This document shows positions 57,585 to 64,000 of a DNA stretch of 64,000 nucleotides, piece after piece. The notes beneath the pieces are model-generated. The model saw nothing but the letters and a program-made list of their open reading frames with translations, searched no databases and was not told the origin of the DNA. This DNA comes from Bombilactobacillus folatiphilus. GTDB lineage: Bacteria; Bacillota; Bacilli; Lactobacillales; Lactobacillaceae. The stretch lies in NCBI RefSeq assembly GCF_023380265.1, contig NZ_CP093366.1:1-64000 (forward strand). The letters run 5' to 3'. The position numbers and the translations under genes were made by a program. Each line of letters opens with the position of its first letter. The first letter of the stretch is position 1.

Positions 57585-57590
57585 TACAAA

Positions 57591-58310
57591 ATGAGTCCGC
57601 AAGAATTTCAACAGGCACTACAAGCACAAGGGTTGACCTTGTCAACCACGCAGATGCAGCAATTTGGGCAGTATCTAGATTTATTGATTCAAACGAATAA
57701 AGTAATGAATTTAACGAATATTACAGAACCCCGCGAAGTTTATGTCAAACATTTTTATGATTCCGCGACGCCGCTGTTTTTTGAGCCGCGGTTGCTGGAA
57801 GACCTGAGCTTAGCCGATATTGGTTCGGGCGCGGGTTTTCCCGGGATCGTTTTAAAAATTATCAATCCAAACCTAAAATTAACCATTGTGGATTCACTTC
57901 AAAAGCGAATCAAATTTTTGGAGCAAGTGGTCACTGAACTTGGCTTAACACAAGTGACGTTGGTACATGCCCGTGCGGAAGAATTTGCGCGGCAAAAAGA
58001 TCAGCGCGAAGCCTTTGATTATGTGACGGCACGCGCTGTGGCTAAATTATCAGTTTTATTAGAGTTATGTTTGCCGGTGGTCAAAGTTCAAGGCACATTT
58101 ATTGCTTTAAAAGGCATTCATGCACAAGATGAAGTTAAGACTGCACAACAGGCTCTAAAAATTTTAGATGCCGAGGTAACCCAAACTAAAAGTTTCGAGT
58201 TACCAGAGCAGGCGGGTCAGCGGGAAATATTATTTATTCAAAAGCAAACACGTACACCTAAAAAATATCCACGTAAACCAGGAACACCTGCTAAGGAGCC
58301 GTTAGAGTAG
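57591..58310 (+). CDS. rsmG: 16S rRNA (guanine-527-N7)-methyltransferase
   Basis: 239-aa SAM-dependent enzyme (GidB) methylating G527 of 16S rRNA. LADIGSGAGFPGIVLKII is the SAM motif near residue 78; ARAVAKLSVLLEL and ALKG (about 150-180) are typical. C-terminus is basic (TRTPKKYPRKPG). First gene of rsmG-noc-parA-parB, the classic gidB-noc-soj-spo0J order. GAGGAG lies 9 bp before the ATG. Loss of this gene gives low-level streptomycin resistance in other bacteria. Confidence 0.97.
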   Translation: MSPQEFQQALQAQGLTLSTTQMQQFGQYLDLLIQTNKVMNLTNITEPREVYVKHFYDSATPLFFEPRLLEDLSLADIGSGAGFPGIVLKIINPNLKLTIVDSLQKRIKFLEQVVTELGLTQVTLVHARAEEFARQKDQREAFDYVTARAVAKLSVLLELCLPVVKVQGTFIALKGIHAQDEVKTAQQALKILDAEVTQTKSFELPEQAGQREILFIQKQTRTPKKYPRKPGTPAKEPLE

Positions 58311-58330
58311 TCATTAGGAGGAGTTCAGAT

Positions 58331-59161
58331 TTGTCATTTTGGGAAAATCTTTGGGACAAAAATTCAAAGCAACCGGCAGATACAGTCCAGTCGATTCCGC
58401 TCCAGCAAATTGTTGCTAACGCGTATCAACCGCGTCAGGAATTTGATCCGGTTCATATTTCTGAATTGGCGCAGTCGATTCAATCTAATGGTTTGCTGCA
58501 GCCGATTGTTGTGCGCCCCAAGGCGGATCAACAATATGAGTTAATTGCTGGCGAAAGACGTTTGCGCGCGGTCACGACTTTGCAGTGGGAGCAGATTCCC
58601 GCCATTGTCCGCGATTATGATGATAATCAATCAGCATCACTAGCTTTAATTGAAAATTTACAGCGTCAAAATTTGAATCCCATTGAAGAAGCACAAGCGT
58701 ATTTGAATTTGGCACAGATGAATCAAATGACGCAAAAAGATTTAGCCCGACATTTGGGCAAAAGTCAATCTTATGTGGCGAATAAATTGCGCTTGTTAAA
58801 ATTAGCACCTGCTGTGCAAACGGCGATTAGCCAAGGGCAGATTTCTCAACGTCACGGGCGAGCATTGTTGAGTTTGGATGCACAGCAACAACAAACAACA
58901 TTAACAAAAATTGAACAAAATTCTTTGACTGTGAAACAGACGGAACAATTGGTTCAAAAAATCAAGCAACCGGTAGTTCAAAAGAAAGCGCAACGAATTC
59001 GAGCTTTACCGTCAAAGAACGCGCAATTATCCATTAATACCGTCAAAGATGCAGTCAATTTAGCACAAAAAAATGGCGCACAATTTAGTTATCAAGAAAT
59101 TGATGGTGAGCAAGAATATCAATTGATTATTACAGTCAAAAAGGAGAACGGGCATGGTTAA
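58331..59161 (+). CDS. noc: Nucleoid occlusion protein Noc (ParB-like)
   Basis: 276-aa ParB/Noc protein. QIVANAYQPRQEFD starts the N-terminal domain; PIVVRPKADQQYELIAGERRLRAV contains the CTP-binding ERRLRA box near residue 75. The HTH region (MTQKDLARHLGKSQSYVANK) is near 138 and recognises DNA. TTG start at 58331 with AGGAGG upstream. Noc is a ParB paralogue that, in its family, binds NBS sites rather than parS and stops FtsZ assembly over the chromosome. It lies between rsmG and parA; a perfect NBS lies at 42571. It is distinguished from the ParB at 59911 by position and shorter N-terminus. Confidence 0.92.
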   Translation: MSFWENLWDKNSKQPADTVQSIPLQQIVANAYQPRQEFDPVHISELAQSIQSNGLLQPIVVRPKADQQYELIAGERRLRAVTTLQWEQIPAIVRDYDDNQSASLALIENLQRQNLNPIEEAQAYLNLAQMNQMTQKDLARHLGKSQSYVANKLRLLKLAPAVQTAISQGQISQRHGRALLSLDAQQQQTTLTKIEQNSLTVKQTEQLVQKIKQPVVQKKAQRIRALPSKNAQLSINTVKDAVNLAQKNGAQFSYQEIDGEQEYQLIITVKKENGHG

Positions 59162-59921
59162 AGTAATATCCCTAGCTAATCAAAAGGGTGGTGTTGGCAA
59201 AACAACAACTACGATTAATTTGGGTGCTTGCTTATCCGAATTAGGTCAGCGTGTTTTAGTTATTGATATTGATCCGCAAGGCAATGCGACGAGTGGTTTG
59301 GGCATCAAAAAAGTGGATGTCACGCAAGATATTTACGATGTGATTATTAACGAAATGCCCTTGGGTGATACGGTGATGCACACGCAACGCAAAAACTTGG
59401 ATATCGTGCCGGCTACAATTCAATTAGCAGGTGCTGAAATGGAGTTGACATCAATGATGGCGCGCGAAACCCGTTTAAAAGAAGCGATTGGTTCGATTGC
59501 CCAACAGTATGATTATATTTTGATTGACTGTCCACCGTCATTGGGGCAACTGTCAATCAATGCCTTTACCGCCAGCAATTCTATTGTCATTCCGGTGCAA
59601 AGTGAATATTATGCATTGGAAGGCTTGAGTCAGTTATTGAATACGATTCGGCTGGTGCAAAAGCACTTTAATCCCGATTTGGCGATTGAAGGCGTTTTGT
59701 TGACGATGTTTGATGCGCGAACGAATTTGGGTACGCAAGTTGTTAATGAAGTTCAAAGTTATTTTGGCGATCATGTCTATAAAACGATTATTCCGCGCAA
59801 CACTCGTTTAGCCGAAGCACCCAGTTATGGTTTGCCGATTATTGATTTTGACCGCAAATCACGTGGCGCCGAGGTGTATTTGCAATTAGCCAAGGAGGTT
59901 ATGGATAACGATGACCGATAA
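59154..59921 (+). CDS. parA: Chromosome partitioning ATPase ParA (Soj)
   Basis: 255-aa Walker ATPase with the deviant Walker A KGGVGKTTTTINLG near residue 10, Walker B VLVIDIDPQGNATSG and ILIDCPPSLG. It oscillates or relocates over the nucleoid, pulls parS-ParB and also touches DnaA to control initiation. The start overlaps the noc stop by 8 bp and its end overlaps parB by 11 bp, so all are coupled. Normal length. Identified with certainty as the chromosomal Soj by context. Confidence 0.97.
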   Translation: MVKVISLANQKGGVGKTTTTINLGACLSELGQRVLVIDIDPQGNATSGLGIKKVDVTQDIYDVIINEMPLGDTVMHTQRKNLDIVPATIQLAGAEMELTSMMARETRLKEAIGSIAQQYDYILIDCPPSLGQLSINAFTASNSIVIPVQSEYYALEGLSQLLNTIRLVQKHFNPDLAIEGVLLTMFDARTNLGTQVVNEVQSYFGDHVYKTIIPRNTRLAEAPSYGLPIIDFDRKSRGAEVYLQLAKEVMDNDDR

Positions 59922-60771
59922 GAAAAGAAGCGGCTTAGGTCGCGGCATTGATGCAATTTTTTCAGATTTTGAAAAAGATGAAATTACGTCAGAAAATGTT
60001 GTCGAAATTTCTTTAGAAGATATTCGCCCGAATCCTTATCAACCCCGGAAAACCTTTGATCAAGAAGCTTTAGACGATTTGGCACAATCCATTAAAGAAA
60101 ATGGTGTGTTTCAACCGATTGTGGTTCGTAAAAGTGTCAACGGTTTTCAGATTGTGGTGGGCGAGCGTCGATTTCGTGCCAGCAAAATTGCTCAGCGGTC
60201 CACGATTCCCGCCATTATCCGGCAATTAGATGAAAGTCAAATGATGGAAATTGGGGTACTGGAGAATCTGCAACGTGAAGATCTTAACCCCATTGAAGAA
60301 GCGCAAGCTTATCAAACTCTGATTGAAAAATTGCATTTAACGCAAGAACAAGTTTCGGAACGTTTGGGTAAAAGTCGGCCGTATATTGCCAATTACTTAC
60401 GCTTATTGAGTTTGCCAGAACAAACCAAGCAATTGTTAATCAATGGTGATTTAACGATGGCGCAAGCGCGGACGTTATTGACGTTTAAAGATCCGAAGAA
60501 GATTGATCAAGTGGCTAAATTAGCAGTTGAGCAGGGGTTGACGGTGCGCCAATTAGAATCCATGGCCACACAACCGGTCAAAATTGTGAAAAAAACAGCT
60601 CCGGCTAAATCATCATTCATTACAGAAACTGAGGAGCAATTAGTCAATAAATTTGGCACGAGTGTCAAAGTTACTGATAGTAAAAATGGGAAGGGTAAAA
60701 TCCAGATTGATTTTGCTTCAACCAAAGATTTGAACCGTATTTTAGAGCTATTAAATATTTCGATTGATTAG
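59911..60771 (+). CDS. parB: Chromosome partitioning protein ParB (Spo0J)
   Basis: 286-aa ParB. GLGRGIDAIFSD is the Spo0J N-terminal motif that activates ParA. NPYQPRKTFD, PIVVRKSVNGFQIVVGERRF and RASKIAQ contain the CTP-binding GERRFRA box. The HTH LTQEQVSERLGKSRPYIANY follows. C-terminal dimerisation domain ends ILELLNISID. It binds parS and recruits condensin. ATG overlaps the parA end. A full parS site was not seen in this window; only a half-like one at 57569. Confidence 0.97.
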   Translation: MTDKKRSGLGRGIDAIFSDFEKDEITSENVVEISLEDIRPNPYQPRKTFDQEALDDLAQSIKENGVFQPIVVRKSVNGFQIVVGERRFRASKIAQRSTIPAIIRQLDESQMMEIGVLENLQREDLNPIEEAQAYQTLIEKLHLTQEQVSERLGKSRPYIANYLRLLSLPEQTKQLLINGDLTMAQARTLLTFKDPKKIDQVAKLAVEQGLTVRQLESMATQPVKIVKKTAPAKSSFITETEEQLVNKFGTSVKVTDSKNGKGKIQIDFASTKDLNRILELLNISID

Positions 60772-60783
60772 CGGAGGGTGAAG

Positions 60784-61035
60784 ATGTATCAAATTGGTGA
60801 TATTGTCATGATGAAAAAGCCACATGCTTGTAGCATAAATCGTTGGGAAGTGGTGCGTTTGGGCGCTGATATTAAGATTTTGTGCTTAGGTTGTGGTCAT
60901 CAAGTGATGATGGCGCGTGGTGAATTTAATAAAAAATTCAAAAAGATTATTACCAAACAGCACGAAGTCAAAACTGATCAAGAAAACTTTTACTTATTAC
61001 CCGCCAAGTTACACTTACCAAATCAAATTAACTAA
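60784..61035 (+). CDS. DUF951 family small protein
   Basis: 83-aa protein starting MYQIGDIVMMKKPHACSINR and containing WEVVRLGADIKILCLGCGH with conserved Cys/His (C, C, H), which suggest a metal or nucleic-acid contact. DUF951 proteins (YyzM) always sit between parB and ychF in lactobacilli; function not established. I start at ATG 60784 with GGAGGG upstream; a GTG two codons earlier falls within that site. 12 bp before ychF. Confidence 0.9.
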   Translation: MYQIGDIVMMKKPHACSINRWEVVRLGADIKILCLGCGHQVMMARGEFNKKFKKIITKQHEVKTDQENFYLLPAKLHLPNQIN

Positions 61036-61047
61036 GGAGTTTGAAAA

Positions 61048-62148
61048 ATGTCATTAACTGCAGGAATTGTGGGTTTGCCTAATGTGGGTAAATCGACCTT
61101 GTTTAATGCGATTACCAAAGCGGGTGCCGAAATGGCGAATTACCCGTTTGCGACTATTGATCCAAATGTGGGCATGGTAGAAGTGCCCGATGCGCGTTTA
61201 CAGCGGATTGATGAGCTGATTCCCGCCAAAAAAATTGTGCACACGACCTTTGAATTTACCGATATTGCGGGCATTGTCAAAGGCGCCAGCAAGGGTGAAG
61301 GCTTAGGTAATAAATTTTTAGAAAATATTCGTCAAGTTGATGCGATTGTCCACGTGGTGCGGGCGTTTGCTGACGATAATGTCACTCATGTGAGTGGCAA
61401 AATTGATCCGTTAGATGATATTGAAACAATTAATCTTGAATTGAGTATTGCGGATTTAGACAGCGTGAATAAGCGCTTTGCCAAAGTTGAAAAAGTGGCG
61501 CGGACCAAAGATAAAGAAGCGATTGCGGAATTAGCTGTCTTACAAAAAATTAAACCATTGTTGGAACAAGGTGGCGCTGTCCGCAGCTTAGACTTCACCA
61601 AAGAAGAACAGCAAATCGTCAAAGGCTTATTCTTGTTAACATCAAAGCCGGTTTTATATGTAGCTAATATTGCCGAAGATGATATGGCCGATCCCGAACA
61701 ATCGCCATATTATCAGGTTGTCAAAGACTATGCCGCAAAAGAAAATGCAGAAGTTATTGGTATTTCGGCGAAAACTGAAGAAGAAATTGCGGAATTAGGT
61801 GATGATGAACGTCAAGTCTTCTTGGAAGCTGAAGGCGTGAGCGAATCTGGTTTGGATCGGTTGATTCAAGCTAGTTATCATCTGTTAGGTTTAGCAACTT
61901 TCTTTACCGCTGGCGGCGTGGAAACCCGTGCGTGGACGTTCAAGCAAGGGATGAAAGCGCCCCAAGTTGCTGGTGTGATCCATTCGGATTTTGAACGCGG
62001 TTTTATTAAAGCTGAAGCTGTTTCATTTGCGGACTTGGATGAGCATGGTAGTATGCAAGCGGTGAAAGAAGCTGGTAAATTAAGGCTTGAAGGCAAGGAT
62101 TACGTTGTCCAAGATGGCGATATTATCGAATTCCGGTTTAATGTGTAG
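61048..62148 (+). CDS. ychF: Redox-regulated ATPase YchF (Ola1)
   Basis: 366-aa member of the TRAFAC class that prefers ATP over GTP. G1 GIVGLPNVGKSTLFNAIT near residue 8, G3-like DIAGIVKGASKGEGLG with coiled-coil insertion, NIAEDD in place of the guanine-specific NKxD, and the C-terminal TGS domain (TRAWTFKQGMKAPQVAGVIH). It binds ribosomes and is linked to oxidative and stress responses. Complete length. Conserved order parB-DUF951-ychF-DUF1129. Confidence 0.97.
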   Translation: MSLTAGIVGLPNVGKSTLFNAITKAGAEMANYPFATIDPNVGMVEVPDARLQRIDELIPAKKIVHTTFEFTDIAGIVKGASKGEGLGNKFLENIRQVDAIVHVVRAFADDNVTHVSGKIDPLDDIETINLELSIADLDSVNKRFAKVEKVARTKDKEAIAELAVLQKIKPLLEQGGAVRSLDFTKEEQQIVKGLFLLTSKPVLYVANIAEDDMADPEQSPYYQVVKDYAAKENAEVIGISAKTEEEIAELGDDERQVFLEAEGVSESGLDRLIQASYHLLGLATFFTAGGVETRAWTFKQGMKAPQVAGVIHSDFERGFIKAEAVSFADLDEHGSMQAVKEAGKLRLEGKDYVVQDGDIIEFRFNV

Positions 62149-62156
62149 GAGAGAGT

Positions 62157-62912
62157 ATGGATCCCAGAGAAAAAAATGAGCAAAAACAAGCACAAAGTCA
62201 GGAAAAAACAATTAAACGTCAACAACAGTTAGCGACGGAAGAACAGATCCGCAATGCTGATGCAACAGCTTTGTGGCAAAAATTGAGCCGCAAGAATGAA
62301 GATTACTTATTTAAATTGCATAAAGCATTACAAAATAACGGTAAAACGACTTCGCAGGCGCAAGAAATCATTGATAATTTGTTGCCAGAAGTGTTGGAAA
62401 ACCAGGTCAAAGGGATTACAGCGCGGCAACTTTACGGTAAAGTCGCTGATAAGCTAGACGCTACCTTGCATAGAAAGGTGCCGTCCCAGACAGCTGCTAA
62501 TACACCAATGTGGCAGATGGCGGTTGATAATTCCCTATTGTTTATTGCCGTGTTTGCGGTCATGTACGGTATCATGAGTCTGTTTATCAAAAATCCAAGT
62601 CGCGATAATCAAAGCGGAATTCTATCCATTTTGATTATTGCCATTATTTGGGGTGTGCTCTTTGGTTGGCTCAATAAGCGTATGATGACAAAAAAAGAGG
62701 AGCGTGAACCATTTTGGAAAACGATTCTCGTCATTATTGTCGGACTGTTGTTTATGATGTTGGCTTGGTTATTCACGGTCTTGCTGCCACCAGTATTGAA
62801 TCCAATTTTGCCAGCTTGGGCCGAAATTCTGATCGCGGTCGTGGCCTATGGCTTACGTTGGTTGTTCCGGCGGTATTATCATATTACTTTCAGTTCATTT
62901 ACCGGTAAATAA
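62157..62912 (+). CDS. DUF1129 family membrane protein
   Basis: 251 aa. The first 115 residues are hydrophilic and helical (DPREKNEQKQAQSQEKT; LFKLHKALQNNGKTTSQA; EIIDNLLPEVLENQVKG). Then four membrane helices (SLLFIAVFAVMYGIMSLF; LSILIIAIIWGVLFGWL; TILVIIVGLLFMMLAWLF; AEILIAVVAYGLRWLF), with a basic end. DUF1129 (YyaP-like) proteins occur after ychF in Lactobacillaceae. Function unknown. It follows ychF by 8 bp and ends the operon at a terminator. Confidence 0.88.
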   Translation: MDPREKNEQKQAQSQEKTIKRQQQLATEEQIRNADATALWQKLSRKNEDYLFKLHKALQNNGKTTSQAQEIIDNLLPEVLENQVKGITARQLYGKVADKLDATLHRKVPSQTAANTPMWQMAVDNSLLFIAVFAVMYGIMSLFIKNPSRDNQSGILSILIIAIIWGVLFGWLNKRMMTKKEEREPFWKTILVIIVGLLFMMLAWLFTVLLPPVLNPILPAWAEILIAVVAYGLRWLFRRYYHITFSSFTGK

Positions 62913-62931
62913 AACTTGTTTATGTAAAATT

Positions 62932-62978
62932 AATGCTTCATTGTAGTTAGTCGAAGCTAGCTATGATGGGGCATTTTT
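62932..62978 (+). terminator. Terminator after the ychF-DUF1129 operon
   Basis: AATGC...CAT...GTAG arms pair with CTA...ATG...GCATT around a loop, then T5; 20 bp after the stop. Confidence 0.65.
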
Positions 62979-63039
62979 GAGAAATATACGGACAATGGCT
63001 TTTTCTTGTCTAAGGCTCGAATTGTGTTATTATATTCAT

Positions 63040-63168
63040 ATAAAGAAAAAGCCTAGTGCGCTAACACTAAGCTTTAATGCAAGCCGTTTTAAAGACGGTA
63101 GCTAAATTTTAGAATTAAAAAACCATCCTAGAACTCGCTAAAGTTTATACAGGACGGTTTTTTATTTA
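63040..63168 (+). ncRNA. Predicted antisense RNA opposite the TxpA-like toxin
   Basis: TTGTCT (63006-63011) and TATTAT (63028-63033), 16-bp spacer, precede a transcript starting near 63040. It contains small hairpins (e.g. CCGT/ACGG near 63084-63098) and ends at the hairpin 63117-63163, which it shares with the toxin mRNA on the other strand. No open frame. RatA of Bacillus subtilis has this convergent 3'-overlap layout. Confidence 0.5.
63117..63163. terminator. Bidirectional terminator of the TxpA-like locus
   Basis: AAAAAACCATCCT/AGGACGGTTTTTT arms (one G-U pair) with A- and T-runs on both ends. It ends the convergent toxin mRNA and the predicted antisense RNA. Confidence 0.85.
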
Positions 63169-63255
63169 CTTTTTGTGATTTAAAATCATCACAATGATTT
63201 GGACAATTACATTGCCAAATGAAATAATTACCATGAATAACTGGTAAATACTCAA
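63166..63255 (-). CDS. TxpA/holin-like type I toxin peptide
   Basis: A 29-aa peptide beginning with TTG: MSIYQLFMVIISFGN then VIVQIIVMILNHKK. It matches the Hol_Tox/TxpA pattern of a Tyr-Gln/Glu start, F-M-x-I-x-S/G-F-G/A, a single membrane helix, and a short basic tail. AAAGGA lies 12 bp upstream. A better ribosome-binding site and an ATG (63300) start another frame, MRIRKKLTERKTALL, that overlaps the toxin start by one base shift. It may be a leader frame or the original N-terminus. The gene lies opposite a predicted antisense RNA. Too short for standard gene finders. Confidence 0.6.
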   Translation of the reverse strand: MSIYQLFMVIISFGNVIVQIIVMILNHKK

Positions 63256-63355
63256 GTAATGCTGTTTTCCTTTCCGTCAGTTTCTTCCGTATTCTCATAC
63301 GCAAGCACCTCCTTGAGAACAAACGGCTACCGCCCATAAAACTTCTTACTTTTAT

Positions 63356-63361
63356 ATTATA
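63356..63361 (-). promoter_or_regulatory. Likely -10 of the TxpA-like toxin mRNA
   Basis: Consensus TATAAT on the minus strand, about 55 bp ahead of the ATG 63300 and upstream of AAGGAGG. No -35 of quality was seen at 17 bp. Confidence 0.4.
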
Positions 63362-63484
63362 TCATAAAAAGCAGTTAAAAGCCTATTAGATTAGGATTTT
63401 GACCGCTTTTATGTGGAGTCCTTGTAATTAAATGTCGTTAGAAAATTCATCAAATCTTATCTAGTATTTTATTTTGACGATTAC

Positions 63485-64000
63485 TCATCGATCAATCTCT
63501 CCGTCTTTTTGTGCTTTATATTCCCTGAAAAGTTTATCCCAATCTAGTTTGCTTTTCGCAAAATCTTTTTGAGCCTCTTTTTCGTTTTCTTCACCTAATT
63601 CTAGTGTATCTGTTCTCCTATTCAATTCACTTTTGACATAATCCGCAATTAAATTTCTAAATGGACTCATATTTTTATCGGAGCGTGACGTTTCTAAAGC
63701 TTCCATATACTTATTTCTAGCTTCTTTAGACGGGTTAACATTAATCACAGGATAACCATTTTTGGTTAATGCAAAATTCATTAATAATCTAGCCGTTCGC
63801 CCATTACCATCTCTGAAAGGGTGAATTGAGACAAACTTTTGGTGTAAATCTGTGGCATATTGCACGGGGTGTAAAGTTTCTGAAGCTTGATTACTCCATT
63901 GAATCAGATTATCCATAGCTTGCGGAATGTCATAAGGTGCCAAATATGGGTGATCTTCTAAACTATATGGATAAACATCAATTTGTCGATATTTTCCAGC
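63485..64000 (-). CDS. Fic/DOC-family AMPylase, C-terminal part (cut by window edge)
   Basis: The last 171 codons of a Fic protein; the frame is open to the edge, so the start is off the window (first visible residues AGKYRQIDVYPYSLEDHPYL). The catalytic motif HPFRDGNGRTARLLMNFAL is complete, with His and the GNGR anion loop. Fic enzymes transfer AMP or similar groups to target proteins. An inhibitory antitoxin helix is not seen in the visible part and may be in the missing N-terminus. The C-terminus is long, charged and helical (ELGEENEKEAQKDFAKSK). It lies 110 bp or so from the TxpA-like locus. Confidence 0.9.
   Translation of the reverse strand, partial: AGKYRQIDVYPYSLEDHPYLAPYDIPQAMDNLIQWSNQASETLHPVQYATDLHQKFVSIHPFRDGNGRTARLLMNFALTKNGYPVINVNPSKEARNKYMEALETSRSDKNMSPFRNLIADYVKSELNRRTDTLELGEENEKEAQKDFAKSKLDWDKLFREYKAQKDGEIDR

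Noticed and set aside
63128..63337. 69-codon minus-strand frame with Cys-rich end (IWQCNCPNHCDDF) as a real gene
   Set aside because: The Cys-rich part runs into the terminator and is the out-of-frame reading of the TxpA-like toxin; only its start, with a strong ribosome-binding site, may be used as a leader.

Overview
The window is chromosomal DNA around the replication origin of a low-GC Gram-positive bacterium, almost certainly a member of the Lactobacillaceae. The basis is the gene order gdpP-rpsR-ssb-rpsF-gyrA-gyrB-recF-yaaA-dnaN-dnaA / oriC / rpmH-rnpA-yidC-jag-mnmE-mnmG, together with the rsmG-noc-parA-parB-DUF951-ychF-DUF1129 block. Pyruvate oxidase, acetate kinase, a haem/quinone-dependent cytochrome bd module without visible haem genes, ECF transport and a WxL-like surface protein fit the same group. 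I do not assign a genus.

Layout. 1-10.8 kb: the left replication arm, all on the minus strand (ribosomal protein/SSB operon, gyrase, recF, dnaN, dnaA). 9.3-11.3 kb: a two-part origin, with a DnaA-box cluster upstream of dnaA and a DnaA-box / GC-rich / DnaA-trio / AT-rich unit between dnaA and dnaN. 11.3-16.8 kb: the right arm, on the plus strand (rpmH to mnmG). 16.9-17.6 kb: debris of a hydrolase gene and an IS30-family transposase. 17.7-33.4 kb: energy metabolism, with glycerol kinase, NDH-2, acetate kinase, MenA and a polyprenyl diphosphate synthase (the quinone), and cydABCD (cytochrome bd oxidase and its ABC exporter), interrupted by two MarR regulators and a dead MFS pump. 33.6-42.7 kb: a DUF4064-like membrane protein, proC, a MacB-like ABC transporter, a dehydrogenase/MFS pair, a BI-1 protein and lysP under a lysine riboswitch. 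42.7-49.4 kb: an ECF substrate-binding protein, a Na+/H+ antiporter and a permease/DUF917/hydantoinase-oxoprolinase operon. 49.7-56.9 kb: an accessory stretch with a surface protein whose signal peptide is frameshifted at a G6 tract, an Fst-type type I toxin-antitoxin locus, pyruvate oxidase, HigBA, an orphan GatD and a dead S66 peptidase. 57.6-62.9 kb: rsmG, noc, parA, parB, DUF951, ychF, DUF1129. 63.0-64.0 kb: a second type I toxin (TxpA/holin-like) with a predicted antisense RNA, and a Fic protein cut by the window edge.

How the genes fit together: NDH-2 feeds electrons to a menaquinone-type carrier (MenA plus the prenyl chain synthase), which cytochrome bd oxidises. Pyruvate oxidase and acetate kinase make acetyl-phosphate, ATP and H2O2. 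The origin, Noc, ParA and ParB, together with a perfect Noc-binding palindrome at 42.57 kb, form a replication/segregation/division-control neighbourhood. The less expected signals are the two small type I toxin loci, neither of which shows up as a normal-length gene, the G6 frameshift in the surface protein, the Noc site, and the DnaA-trio.
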